Shown here: positions 25,844 through 36,200 of the stretch, piece by piece
How positions within the stretch are numbered: the first letter of the stretch is position 1
Layout of the letters: every line of letters begins with the position of its first letter
NCBI GenBank assembly: GCA_016218805.1
Contig: JACRCW010000169.1
Span: 109,825-173,824 of the forward strand
DNA from: Deltaproteobacteria bacterium
Lineage (GTDB): Bacteria; Myxococcota; JACRCW01
Direction: 5' to 3'
Length of the DNA stretch: 64,000 nt
Notes under the pieces: model-generated
The model's database searches: none
Told to the model about the DNA's origin: nothing
Seen by the model: only the letters and a program-made list of their open reading frames with translations
Position numbers and translations under genes: made by a program

Positions 25844-27811
25844 ATGCGCCTGTCCCTCTCCGCCCGTGTGTTTGCCGGCTTCCTGGCGGTGCTGGCCCTG
25901 TTTGGGCTCACCGTGGGGTTTGGTCTGCTGCGCATGCACGCCATCCGGGAGAACCTGCGGTACACGGCGGACACGTACGTGGCCCTGACGCGCAACCTGG
26001 CGCAGGTGAAGACGCTGCTGGACATCCGGGATGACTACACGGAACGCGCGTTGTCTGAGGCCAACCCGCAGGTCCGCACCTACCTGGTGCGCTACGCGCG
26101 GGACTTCTACCCGCTGGCCATCCGCACGCGCATGACGGAGGCGCGCAACGGTCTGCAGCGCGCGCTGGCCGGGCCGGTGACGGACACGGAGCAGCGCTTC
26201 CTGGCGGACGGGTTGGAGCGCCTGCGCCGCATGGAAGAGGGCGAAGCGGCCACCGAGGAGGCGCTGCTGGAGCTGTTTGACCGCGCGGACATGGCGGAGG
26301 CGGACCGGGCGGTGGCCAAGGAGAAGGCGCGGGACCGGGCCAGCGGGCTGGTGAAGGAGGCGCGCCTGCTGTCCCTCAACGTGGATGAGCGCGTGGTGCA
26401 GGCGGTGCTGCAGGCGGAGCGGGACGAGCTGAGCGCCGCGTGGGGGTTCATCACGCTGTCCCTGGTGGCACTGCTGCTGGGGTCCCTGGTGACCTGGTGG
26501 GTGGCGCGCGGCGTGCGGCCGCTGCGGCAGCTGGGGGAGAGCGCCCACGCGCTGGCGCGCGGCACGTATGACGTGGAGTTCCCGTCGGACACGGTGGAAG
26601 AGGTGGCGGCGCTCAGCGGCGAGCTGCGCGCGCTGGCCCAGGCGCTGCGCGAACGCGAGGGCGCACTGGCCCGCGGCAACGAGGAGCTCACGCGCCTCAA
26701 GGCGTTCCTGGAGAGCGTGTTGGCCAGTGCGCGCGCCGGCATTGTCGTGGCGGACGGCGCGTTGAAGGTGCGCCGGCTCAATCCCGCGGCGCGCTCCGCC
26801 ATGCAGCTGGGGATCCTGGAGGTGGAGGGGCGGCCGCTGGAGGACCTGCCGGCGTGGCCGTTGCTGCGCCCGCATGAGGCGGCCCTCAAGCGGGCGGCCC
26901 AGGGCGGTGACGGCGTGCACCTGACCGGCGTGGCGCTGGCGCGGCCGGATGGCACGGAGATGCAGCTGGACGTGGACGTGGAGCCGCTGCGGGACCCGCG
27001 CAGTGCCACGCCGGTGTCCGGCGTGGTGGTGCTGTTGACGGACGTCACTGAGCGGGAACGCGCGCGCGAGCGCCTGACGGCGACGGAGCGGCTGGCCGCG
27101 GTGGGCCACCTGGCCGCGCAGGTGGCGCACGAGATCCGCAACCCGCTGTCCTCCATTGGCCTGAACTGCGCGCTGCTGGAGGACGAACTTGCCGACGTGG
27201 CCGGCGAACGTGCCCCGGAGGTGGGCAACCTGCTGCGCGCCATTGGCCGCGAGATTGACCGGCTGGCGGAGCTGACCGAGGGCTACCTGCGGCACGCCCG
27301 GCCCTCGCGCGGGCTGTCCCAGGCGGTGCCGCTCAATGACGTGGTGGAGGACCTGGCCAACCTGGTCCGGGACGACCTGCGCCGCCGGGGCATCACCCTG
27401 GTGAGCGTGCTGTCCCCGGACGCGGGGCAGGTGCGCGCGGACGCCGGCGGCCTGCGGCAGGTGCTGCTCAATCTGGTCCGCAACGCCGGCGAGGCGGTGG
27501 CCGGCCGCCCCGGCGGCACCGTCCGCCTGGCCACCGCCCGCGGTGACGACGGGCGGGTCCTGCTCACCGTGGACGACAACGGCCCGGGGGTGCCCGCGGA
27601 CCTGCGGGAGCGCATCTTTGAACCGTTCTTCACCACCAAGGACGCGGGCAGTGGGCTGGGTCTGTCCGGCAGCCGCGCCGCGCTCAAGGAACACAGTGCC
27701 GAGCTGCATTGCACGGAGGGGACACTGGGGGGCGCGCGGTTTGTGGTGACGCTCCTGGGCGCCTCCCCGCGGGACGCGGCGGCCGCACCGCCCGCCGTGG
27801 CGGACGCATGA
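25844..27811 (+). CDS. membrane sensor histidine kinase with HAMP and PAS domains
   Basis: This 655-residue kinase should sense an extracytoplasmic or PAS-bound signal and phosphorylate a response regulator that is not next to it. Helix 1 covers residues ~8-29 and helix 2 ~199-221, bracketing a mostly helical periplasmic region. HAMP is at ~222-275 and a PAS domain at ~285-400. The dimerisation box AAQVAHEIRNPLSSIG places the phosphorylated His at 429. The ATPase domain shows VRNAGEAV (N box), DDNGPGVP (G1), FEPFFTTK (F) and GSGLGLSGSRAAL (G2). It belongs to the NtrB-like class that often pairs with sigma-54 activators, but no partner lies nearby. Confidence 0.93.
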   Translation: MRLSLSARVFAGFLAVLALFGLTVGFGLLRMHAIRENLRYTADTYVALTRNLAQVKTLLDIRDDYTERALSEANPQVRTYLVRYARDFYPLAIRTRMTEARNGLQRALAGPVTDTEQRFLADGLERLRRMEEGEAATEEALLELFDRADMAEADRAVAKEKARDRASGLVKEARLLSLNVDERVVQAVLQAERDELSAAWGFITLSLVALLLGSLVTWWVARGVRPLRQLGESAHALARGTYDVEFPSDTVEEVAALSGELRALAQALREREGALARGNEELTRLKAFLESVLASARAGIVVADGALKVRRLNPAARSAMQLGILEVEGRPLEDLPAWPLLRPHEAALKRAAQGGDGVHLTGVALARPDGTEMQLDVDVEPLRDPRSATPVSGVVVLLTDVTERERARERLTATERLAAVGHLAAQVAHEIRNPLSSIGLNCALLEDELADVAGERAPEVGNLLRAIGREIDRLAELTEGYLRHARPSRGLSQAVPLNDVVEDLANLVRDDLRRRGITLVSVLSPDAGQVRADAGGLRQVLLNLVRNAGEAVAGRPGGTVRLATARGDDGRVLLTVDDNGPGVPADLRERIFEPFFTTKDAGSGLGLSGSRAALKEHSAELHCTEGTLGGARFVVTLLGASPRDAAAAPPAVADA

Positions 27812-27890
27812 GCGCGCGGGCACCGTCGTCAGCCCTACCGCACCGTGGGGCCCTGCCCTATGATGCGTCCCCCCGGGGGCTTTGAGAGTC

Positions 27891-29150
27891 ATGAACGTCG
27901 CTGCCGAATCGGTCAAGCTTGCCGATGCCGTCCGCCTCAAGCGCGGTGTGGACATCACCCAGCTGCCGCTGGGCGCCCAGGAAGGCTTCATCCTGTCCCG
28001 GGTGGACGGCCGCACCGTCGTCAAGGACCTGGTGGCCTCCACCGGCCTGCCGCAGGACGTGGTGCTGGACGCGCTGAAATTCCTCCTCAAGCTGGGCGTG
28101 GTGCACAAGGACTACAACCCCACGGAGGACGCGGAGGCGGATGCCGCGGACGGCCCCCCTGAGGTCCTCCCGCAGGAACTGGCGGACGAGCCGTGTGACC
28201 TGGCCGCTGACGCGCGCCTGCGCATCCTGCAGGTGGAGTATGAGACCACGCGCGGCACCCACTACGGCGTGCTGGGCCTCAAGCGCGCCGCCAGCCAGGC
28301 GGAGATCAAGCAGGCCTACCGGGAGACGTCCCGCGAGTTCCACCCCGACGCGTTCTTCCGCAAGAACCTGGGCTCCTTCAAGGCGCGCCTGGAGAAGATC
28401 TTCAAGCACGTCAAGAAGGCCTATGACGTCCTGTCCGACGAGACCGCCCGCCGCGAGTACGACAAGGCCCTGCCGCCGCCGCCCGCGCCCCGTCCCAAGA
28501 CCCCCAAGGCCCCCGCGGTGCCGCCGCCCCCGGACTGGCGGCTGGACCCCAAGCGCGTCAAGGAGGCGGAAGAGCGCCGCCTCAAGCGCAACCCCATGGT
28601 GCAGCGCGTGGAGCGCGCGCAGCGGCACCTGGCCAAGGCGCGCGAATTGCTGGCCGCCAAACAGCTGGCCCAGGCGGCCAACGAGATAGGTCTGGCTTCC
28701 GCGCAGGACCCCTGGAATGAGGACGTCCGGCAGCTCCAGGACCAGATCAACCAGCAGGTGCGGGATGACAAGTTTGCCAAGGCGGTGGCGCGCATTGAGC
28801 TGGCCACCGCCGCCGGCGCCGGTTTCAATCCGGAGCAGGAGGAGAAGGAGCTGGCGGAAGCGGTCCGGTCCGCCATGGAGATGGAGGGGGCCTCCGCGGC
28901 CATCTACGTCAAGCTGGGCCGCGCGCTCATCAAGGGCGGCCACCCCAAGCTGGCCAAGGGCCCCGCGGACCGCGCGCTCAAGTTGGCCCCTGATGACGAC
29001 AAAGCCATCATGCTGACCGTGGACCTGCTGGAGGATGCCCGCCTGTTCCACAATGCCGTGCGGCTGTTGGAGAAGGCCCACCAGGCCAACCCCAGCCCGG
29101 AGCGCGCGGAGCGCATCCAGAGGCTGCGCAAGGCGGCCGACAGGAAGTAG
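27891..29150 (+). CDS. DnaJ-domain protein with N-terminal winged-helix-like and C-terminal TPR regions
   Basis: This 419-residue co-chaperone candidate starts at the ATG at 27891; a TTG 9 bp upstream is a weaker option. Residues ~20-75 resemble a small winged-helix module (TQLPLGAQEGFILSRVDGRT, then a TGLPQDVVLDALKFLLKLGVV segment). The J domain lies at ~122-192 with HPD at 151-153 and KKAYDVLSDETARREYD. A Pro-rich linker follows. TPR-like helical repeats with LAKARELLAAKQLAQAANEI continue to the end. A Hsp70 gene starts 60 bp downstream, so this J protein is probably its dedicated partner. Confidence 0.88.
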   Translation: MNVAAESVKLADAVRLKRGVDITQLPLGAQEGFILSRVDGRTVVKDLVASTGLPQDVVLDALKFLLKLGVVHKDYNPTEDAEADAADGPPEVLPQELADEPCDLAADARLRILQVEYETTRGTHYGVLGLKRAASQAEIKQAYRETSREFHPDAFFRKNLGSFKARLEKIFKHVKKAYDVLSDETARREYDKALPPPPAPRPKTPKAPAVPPPPDWRLDPKRVKEAEERRLKRNPMVQRVERAQRHLAKARELLAAKQLAQAANEIGLASAQDPWNEDVRQLQDQINQQVRDDKFAKAVARIELATAAGAGFNPEQEEKELAEAVRSAMEMEGASAAIYVKLGRALIKGGHPKLAKGPADRALKLAPDDDKAIMLTVDLLEDARLFHNAVRLLEKAHQANPSPERAERIQRLRKAADRK

Positions 29151-29210
29151 GGTGCGGCCCGGGGTCCGCCGCCAGCATCGCAGGGGCGCCGGCCGAGACG
29201 GAGCGTGGGG

Positions 29211-31046
29211 ATGGCCAGCAACAAAGTGATTGGCATTGACCTGGGGACCACCAACAGCTGCGTCGCCGTCATGGAGAACGGCGCGCCACGCGTGATTCCC
29301 AACAAGGGTGGCTACAAGACCACGCCGTCCGTGATCGCCGCGGCGGAGAACGGCCGCCGCCTCGTGGGGCAGATTGCCAAGCGGCAGGCGGTGACCAACG
29401 CGGAGAACACCGTCTACGCGGCCAAGCGGATCATTGGCCGCAAGTGGGGGCACCCCGCCGTGGAGACCGCCCGCCACGCCGTGCCGTACGCCATTGTGGA
29501 GGGGCCGCACGGGGACGTGCGCGTGCGCCTGCGCGGCCGGGATCACTCCATCCCGGAGCTGTCCGGCGCTGTGCTGGCGGAGATGAAGAAGGTGGCCGAG
29601 GACTTCCTGGGCGAGCCGGTGGAGAAGGCCGTCATCACCATCCCCGCCTACTTCAACGACGGGCAGCGCCAGGCCACCAAGGACGCCGGCGTCATTGCCG
29701 GGCTGGACGTCATCCGCATCATCAATGAGCCCACCGCCGCGGCGCTCGCCTTTGGCTTTGGCAAGAAGCTGCAGAAGACCGTGTGCGTGTTTGACCTGGG
29801 CGGCGGCACGTTTGACATCTCCATCCTGGACATTGGTGACGGCGTCTATGAGGTGGTGTGCGCGGCCGGGGATACCTTCCTGGGCGGTGAGGACTTTGAC
29901 AACCGCGTGATTGACTGGCTGGCATTTGGGTTCATGAAGGACCAGAACGTGGACCTGCGGCAGGACCGCATGGCCCTGCAGCGCCTCAAGGACGCCGCGG
30001 AAACCGCCAAGTGCGAGCTGTCCACGGCGGACACCACCTCCATCAACCTGCCCTTCATCATCACCCCGCCGGGCGGCGGTGAGGCCCTGCACCTGCAGAC
30101 CACGCTGCCCCGCCAGAAGCTGGAGGAGCTCACCGCGGACCTGGTGGACCGCTGCATCCAGATCACGGACCGCGCCCTCAAGGACGCCGGCCTCACCGTC
30201 AAGGACATTGGCGACGTGCTCCTGGTGGGCGGCATGACCCGCATGCCCATTGTGCAGCACCGCGTGGAGGAGTTCTTCAAGCGCTCCCCCAACAAGGGCG
30301 TCCACCCGGACGAGGTGGTGGCCTTGGGCGCCGCCGTGCAGGGCGCCGCCCTCATGGAGCAGGAGGCCGGCAAGAAGCCGGACATGCTGCTGCTGGACGT
30401 GACGTCCCACAACCTGGGCATCATGGTGGCCGGCGGCTACCTGCAGACCCTCATTGAGGCCAACACCACCGTGCCCTGCAGCGCGTCCCACCTGTTCACC
30501 ACGGTGCGGGACAACCAGACGCAGGTGAAGATTGTGGTGCTGCAGGGCAATGAGCGCCGCGCGGAGGACAATGAAGTCCTGGGCGAGTTCCTGCTCACCG
30601 GCCTGCGCGACGCGCCGCGCGGGCAGGTCACCGTGGAGGTGACCTTTGAGATCAACAGCGACGGCATTGTGAGCGTGCACGCGCGGGACACGGAGACCGG
30701 CGCGCAGCAGTCCATCACCGTCACCACGGCCAGCGCCCTGACCGACGACGAGATGAAGGGCATCCTGGAGGCCAACAAGGCCGAGGCCCTGGCCAGCAAG
30801 AGCCGCGACCAGACCGACCAGACGCGCCTGGAGTGTGAGCGCCTGCTGCGGGATATCGACAAGTTGTGGCCTGAGGCCGAGAAGGTGTTTGGTGCCACGG
30901 AGGCCGGCAAGGCCACGCTGCGCAACAGCAAGTCCGCCGTGGAGAAGGCCCGCGCGGACGTGGCGGGCGGCGACAAGGCAGCGCTCCAGGAGACGCTGGG
31001 CGTGCTGCAGCGCACCCACCAGCTGGTGAAGGGCGCGGCCCGCTGA
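29211..31046 (+). CDS. Hsp70/DnaK-family chaperone (divergent paralogue)
   Basis: This 611-residue Hsp70 has the nucleotide-binding motifs IGIDLGTTNSCVAVMENG, VFDLGGGTFDISILDIG and VGGMTRMPIVQ. The peptide-binding domain follows LLLDVTSHNLGIMVAGG. Classical DnaK reads LLDVTPLSLGIE here, and the C-terminal lid ends at VKGAAR with no acidic tail. These differences suggest a specialised paralogue, comparable in kind to the SglK/StkA-type Hsp70s known in Myxococcus. The ATG at 29211 was preferred to a GTG two codons earlier. No grpE or dnaJ of the housekeeping set is adjacent; the TPR J-protein upstream is the likely partner. Confidence 0.9.
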   Translation: MASNKVIGIDLGTTNSCVAVMENGAPRVIPNKGGYKTTPSVIAAAENGRRLVGQIAKRQAVTNAENTVYAAKRIIGRKWGHPAVETARHAVPYAIVEGPHGDVRVRLRGRDHSIPELSGAVLAEMKKVAEDFLGEPVEKAVITIPAYFNDGQRQATKDAGVIAGLDVIRIINEPTAAALAFGFGKKLQKTVCVFDLGGGTFDISILDIGDGVYEVVCAAGDTFLGGEDFDNRVIDWLAFGFMKDQNVDLRQDRMALQRLKDAAETAKCELSTADTTSINLPFIITPPGGGEALHLQTTLPRQKLEELTADLVDRCIQITDRALKDAGLTVKDIGDVLLVGGMTRMPIVQHRVEEFFKRSPNKGVHPDEVVALGAAVQGAALMEQEAGKKPDMLLLDVTSHNLGIMVAGGYLQTLIEANTTVPCSASHLFTTVRDNQTQVKIVVLQGNERRAEDNEVLGEFLLTGLRDAPRGQVTVEVTFEINSDGIVSVHARDTETGAQQSITVTTASALTDDEMKGILEANKAEALASKSRDQTDQTRLECERLLRDIDKLWPEAEKVFGATEAGKATLRNSKSAVEKARADVAGGDKAALQETLGVLQRTHQLVKGAAR

Positions 31047-31159
31047 CCTGCCGGGCCCGGCCGTTTTCTTCCCCCGCGTGCTGCCGCGCTGGTACGCTCC
31101 TCCTCCGGCGCCCGCAGCCGTCTGTGGGGCGCGCGCGGAAGGGCTCCGGGTAGACCGCC

Positions 31160-31732
31160 ATGAAGATCACCCCCCTGGACATCCAGCAGCAGCGGTTCCG
31201 CACCGGCTGGCGCGGCCTGGACCGCGCCGAGGTGGACGCGTTCCTCAACCTCGTGGCCAGTGAGTTTGAGGCGCTCATCCGGGAGAACCATGACCTCAAA
31301 GAGGAGCTGCGCCGGGCGCGCAACCTCATTGACCAGTTCCGCGAGCGCGAACAGGCGCTCAAGGACACGATGATCACCGCGCAGAAGATCACCGAGGACA
31401 TCAAGCACGCGGCCCGCAAGGACGCGGAGATTGTGGTGGGCCAGGCGGAGCTGGAGGCGGAGAAGATCCTCCAGAACGCGCACAGCCGGCTCATCACCAT
31501 CATTGATGACATCCACGAGCTCAAACGCCAGCGCGCGCTGCTGCGCGAGAACCTGCGCAGCGTGCTGGACACGCACCACAAGCTCCTGGAGGTCCACAAG
31601 GAAGAGGAGCTGGAGACGCGCGCCATTGAAGACAAGCTCAAGGCGCTGCCCCGCAAGGGTCCCCGCCCCGTGGAGACGGAGCCGGCGCCCGCCACGGATC
31701 CCCAGAACTCGCCCCGCCGCGGCGCCGGCTGA
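31160..31732 (+). CDS. DivIVA-domain coiled-coil protein
   Basis: This 190-residue protein begins with the DivIVA N-terminus (MKITPLDIQQQRFRTGWRGLDRAEVDAFL), the membrane-curvature-binding and dimerisation segment. A long coiled coil follows (residues ~30-160) rich in Glu/Arg/Leu heptads. A disordered Pro-rich tail closes it. DivIVA-like proteins mark poles or division sites; the function in this lineage is unknown. A DUF167 gene begins 3 bp after its stop, a pairing seen in many bacteria. Confidence 0.88.
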   Translation: MKITPLDIQQQRFRTGWRGLDRAEVDAFLNLVASEFEALIRENHDLKEELRRARNLIDQFREREQALKDTMITAQKITEDIKHAARKDAEIVVGQAELEAEKILQNAHSRLITIIDDIHELKRQRALLRENLRSVLDTHHKLLEVHKEEELETRAIEDKLKALPRKGPRPVETEPAPATDPQNSPRRGAG

Positions 31733-31735
31733 GCG

Positions 31736-32026
31736 GTGCCCGCCTGGCTGGAGACCCGCGCCGGGGGCGTCACGCTGCGCGTCTTTGTGAAGCCGCGCGC
31801 CTCACGCACCCGCGTGGTGGGTGAACATGAGGGCGAGCTGGCCATCCAGCTGGCCGCACCACCCGTGGACGGCGCCGCCAACGACGAGCTGACCGCGTTC
31901 CTGGCCAAGACGCTGGGTGTGGCGCGCCGGCAGGTGGAACTGGTGGGCGGGGATGCCTCGCGTCACAAGCGGCTGCACGTCACCGGCGTGGACGCCGCCG
32001 CCGCCGCCGCCGCGCTGGCTCCCTGA
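31736..32026 (+). CDS. DUF167 (YggU) family protein
   Basis: This 96-residue protein carries the DUF167 signature blocks LRVFVKPRASRTRVVGEHEG, VDGAANDELTAFLAKTLGV and VELVGGDASRHKRL. It probably starts at the GTG at 31736, 3 bp after the DivIVA-like gene. Its C-terminus is an Ala run. Family members are small alpha/beta proteins of unknown function. It converges on the Cys-repeat lipoprotein at 32031. Confidence 0.9.
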   Translation: MPAWLETRAGGVTLRVFVKPRASRTRVVGEHEGELAIQLAAPPVDGAANDELTAFLAKTLGVARRQVELVGGDASRHKRLHVTGVDAAAAAAALAP

Positions 32027-32030
32027 CGCG

Positions 32031-33173
32031 TCAGGGACACTGCTGGGCCACGCACGGGTCACACAGGACCACGCAGGACGGGTCCTCCCAGACGCAGGTC
32101 CCCGCGCAGTTGCGGCTCCCAAAGCGGGACACCCCGCAGGCGGCGCACACCTGCTCGCAGGTTTCGCCAAAGGTGGCCGGATCCTGCCCGCTGCAGCTGC
32201 CGTCACACTGGATGGTGCCGGACACGCCGCAGTTGGGGCTGCTGCAGGGGTTCCCGTAGCCGGCGGGTTGGGCCGCGGCGCTGCAGCTGCCGTCACACTG
32301 GAAGGTCCCGCTGCTGCACGCGTTCCCGCATCCCTGCCCGTAGTTGCCCGGCGGGGCCGCCGCGCTGCAGGACCCGTCACACTGGATGGTGCCCGAATGA
32401 CACGCGTTGCCGCAGGATTGCCCGTGCGTGGCCGGGTCACGGCCGCTGCAGGTCTGGTCACACTGGATGGTCCCGGGCACCTGGCAGGCGGCGGACTGGC
32501 AGGCCTGGCCGTAGTTGATGGGCGGACTGCCGCCGCACACGGTGCACGGCGCCGCGCTGCATGACCCGTCACACTGGATGGTGCCCGCGTTGCACAGGTT
32601 GGAGCACGCCGTGCCAAAGTCCGCGGGCGGGGCTGGCGCGTTGCAGCTCCCATCACACGCCACGGTCCCGGCGCCGCAGGTGCCCTGGCACACGGCGCCG
32701 TAGCCCGCGGGAAGGTCCCCGCAGTCCCCACACGCGTTGAGCGTGCAGCCGCTGACGGGGGGAGTGGCGCTGGCGCTGCTGACCCCGGGGCCCGCCCCGC
32801 TGGAGACCGCGCCCGCTGACGACCCTGTTGCGTGGGAGGAGGACGCCGGGCCGCCGCGGGACGAGGACGCGGCGGCGCCGACGGTGGACGAACCTGCCGC
32901 CGCGCCGCTGGAGGCGCTGGAGGCGGGCGGACCGGAGCTGCCCGCCGCCACCGGGTCCGCGGGCCGGCACACGCCCTGGGCGCACTGCTGGGTCTCCGGG
33001 CAGTCACGCGGCGCGTTGCAGCGGAACGCACAGGCCCCCTCCACGCAGGCCTGGTTGCCGCCGCAGTCCCCGTCAGACGCGCAGTCAGTCCCCGCGCTGT
33101 CCCGGCACGCAGGGCCCGCCAACAGGGCGGCCAGGAGCAGCGGAGCGCGCCACGGCGTGTGCATGCCCACCAC
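32031..33173 (-). CDS. Cys-rich tandem-repeat lipoprotein
   Basis: This 380-residue predicted lipoprotein has signal MHTPWRAPLLLAALLAGPAC, with the lipobox Cys shortly after residue 20. The ATG three codons into the longest frame, at 33164, is an equally good start. After two Cys-rich modules (DCASDGDCGGNQACVEGAC type) and a Ser/Ala/Gly linker come six imperfect repeats. Each is about 30 residues long and centred on GT(I/V/F)QCDGSC. The repeated Cys pairs imply disulfide-bonded or metal-binding modules on the surface. A DDC-like SGTDCASDGDC start links it in style to the neighbouring giant lipoprotein at 33233. Confidence 0.75.
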   Translation of the reverse strand: MVGMHTPWRAPLLLAALLAGPACRDSAGTDCASDGDCGGNQACVEGACAFRCNAPRDCPETQQCAQGVCRPADPVAAGSSGPPASSASSGAAAGSSTVGAAASSSRGGPASSSHATGSSAGAVSSGAGPGVSSASATPPVSGCTLNACGDCGDLPAGYGAVCQGTCGAGTVACDGSCNAPAPPADFGTACSNLCNAGTIQCDGSCSAAPCTVCGGSPPINYGQACQSAACQVPGTIQCDQTCSGRDPATHGQSCGNACHSGTIQCDGSCSAAAPPGNYGQGCGNACSSGTFQCDGSCSAAAQPAGYGNPCSSPNCGVSGTIQCDGSCSGQDPATFGETCEQVCAACGVSRFGSRNCAGTCVWEDPSCVVLCDPCVAQQCP

Positions 33174-33232
33174 GATACCGGGGGGGCACCCGGTTGCCAG
33201 GCCGTGCCGGTGGGTGACTGTGGGCGCCCCTG

Positions 33233-36200
33233 TCAGGGGCGTACGGTGAACGAATAGGACCGCCCCGCGACTCGGACGGCGGGGAAGTACACGCGGACGA
33301 AATAGGTGCCAGCCGCGGAGGGCCGGATGCTCACCGGCTGCACGTTGGCCATCCCGGTGGCCAGCACATCCACGCCATTGGACGCCACCACGTCAAAGTA
33401 CGCCTCAGACACGTTGGGGGCGGCCAGCGAGAAGGTGTAGGTGGTGCCCTGGCGCAGTGAGTACTGGTACCAATCGTCGTCAGCGGGGCACGCCATGCCG
33501 TTCAACGTGGTGCCGGCGTTCTGCACCCGGGCCTGCGCCGCGCTGTCATTCTCCTCCAGCGCGTCATCCGCGCACTGCATGACGGCCAGCACCAGGATGC
33601 TCACGCTGTAAGGCACGCCCGCAGCCGTCCCAAACGAATCCGCCACCTGCAGGAAGTACGCGCCGGGCTGGCGGATGTCCGCGCGCAGCACCTTGATGGG
33701 CCCCGTCTGGCTGTACGTGTCACCCACCGGCGTGGACCCGTCCGGGGCAATGAGCACCAGGTCCAGCGGGCCTTCCGGGTTGCTGCCGGTCCGCAGCGTG
33801 ATCTCCACCGCGCGGCCAACCGTCGCCGTCACGGCAAAGAAATCCAGGTCGTTGTACGTGCACAGCACGGACGAGGCGAATGCCGGCGCCGCCAGCGGCG
33901 TGGCCTCAGCGGGCGCGTTGTTGGGTTCAAACGTGTCCCCCTGGCAGGCCATGGGTTCCAGACTGAGGGTGAGCGCGTAGTCGCGGCCGCCCGTGCCCGT
34001 GGGTGGCCCCTGCACGCGCACGTACAGGATGTCCCCGGCCACGCCGTCACGGGACAGCGACTCAAACCCGGTGCCGGACGAGGACTCCGCCAACACGGTG
34101 CCCTGCCGGTCCAGCAATGACAGGCGCATGCGAGGCGGCGCCTGGTATTCCAGCGTCACGTCCAGCCGTCCCGTGTCGGGGAGCTGGACGGCGTAGTGGT
34201 CCAGGTCCTGGTCGCACAGGCGCGCCTGCAGAGACCGCCCCGGTTCCACAAACGTCGCGGTGCCCACGGTGTTGTTGCTCTCGTAGGCGTCGTTGGTGCA
34301 GCCCTGGCTCGGTTCGCGGACGTCCACCTGCAGCAGGTAGGGGCCCGTCCCCGCCGTGGGGCGCCCCTCCGGCGCGCCGTACACCTCCACCGTGTGACGG
34401 CCCGTTGACGACGTGGTGACCTCCAAGAACTCCGCGTTGCTCCCCGGCTGGCTGCCCACCGCCAACACGGTTGCATCCGGCTTCCGCACCCGCACGTCCA
34501 AGTTGCCGGCGCCCGGCAGCGGGAACAGTTGCGTGGTGATTCGCGCCCCCGGATTGCGCACGTCCACGGAGAAGAAGTCCCGGTCACCCTGGCACACCTG
34601 CGCCTGCACGGGCCCCGTGTATGCGCGGGACGTGGCCATGGTGTCATTGGGCTCCCAGTTGTCCGGCACGCACGTGTTGGTGCTGGAGCGGTTGACGGTC
34701 AGCACGTAGTCAACGCCCTGCATGCCCGCCGGGCGGATGCGGACGCGCAAGGTGCCGCTGGCGTCCGTGACCGCGGCCCCCTGCCCGCCCGGCTGCGGCG
34801 TGCTGGTGGCAAGCAGGCGCTGCGGATCCAACCCGTCCCACACCTCAAACGCGCCCAGGAATCCCGGGCCTGACTGGGACAGCGTCACCGTCACGTTGTC
34901 GCCCGGGGCGCCGTCCGTGCGGAACCAGTCCTCTTCGCCCGGGCAGATGGTCCCCCAGGTGGACGGGGCCCGGTAGGTGGCGGCGGTGCCCCAGCCCTCA
35001 TTGGGCTCACTGGGATCATTGACGCCGCAATTGGCGCCGCTGGACGCCAGGAACGTGTACGCCGCGCCTTCCGGCGGCAGGCCCTCCGCACTGATACGGA
35101 CGTAAAGCGGCTCGCCCGGCTGGCCGGGCACCACCAGTGACAGCGACGGGCCGGGGCCCCGGACCTCCTGGAGCACCCGCCCGTTGAGGTCCTCCGCGGA
35201 CAGGTGGAACACCGTGGCAGAGGTGCCGGCCTGGGCGTTGAGGCTGAGGCGGAGGTCGCCGTTGGCCCACACCAGGATCACGTCGTCGTCACCCGGGCAC
35301 AGCGTGCCGTCCAGCGGTTCGTCCGGGCCCCACTGGGTGGCCTGGCCCAGCGTGTCATTCTCCTCAAACCGGTCATCAAAACAGCTGCCGCCCCCAGGCT
35401 GCTGGGCCACGGACAACGTGTACGGCCCGGTCCCCTGCTCCGGCCGCCCCGACGGGAAGCCATAGACCTGCACCGCGTAGCGCCCCGCCTGCGGCGCGGC
35501 CAGGCTGATGGTCTCCTGCCCGAAGGCCGCCTCGGACCGGCCGATCTCCTCGCCCGCCGGGTTGCGCAGAATCAGGTCCAGGTCCCCGGTGGAGGGACCC
35601 GGGATCATGTCCGCGGTGACCTGCGTGCCCGCCGCAGCCACATCAAACACGAAGAAATCCTCATCACCCTGACAGATGGTGGCGGCCACAGCGCCCGGCA
35701 GCAGCGTGGCCCGCGAGAGACTGTTGTTGGGCTCAAACGCATCCGGGATGCAGTTCATGGGCGTGGTCAGCGTGAGGCGCGCGTCATACGTGGTGGTCCA
35801 CGGCGACGACGACCGCGCAACCAGGTGCGTCCGCCCCGCCACGTTGCCGGCCGCCACAGACCACGCCGTGCCGGACACGCGGGTCCCCATCAACAGCAGG
35901 TTGCCCACGGCGTCGCGCAGTTCCAGGGTGAATGCGTCGTCGCTGCGGGAGAGGGTCACGGCGACATTGACGTCGTCACCCGCGCTGCTGGGGATGGCGA
36001 ACCAGTCCGCATCACCGCCGCAGGTGGCTGCCGCCGTGATGAGAGTGGTGATCGCGGCGGCCGAGCCGATGCCGTCGTTGGACTCGTAGACGTCACCCGC
36101 GGCGCAGACCGGCCCGCTGTCCGGGGGGCCCGCGTCAGGGCGACCGGCGTCAGGGCGACCGGCGTCAGGGCGGCCGGCGTCGGGGCGACCAGCGTCAGGG

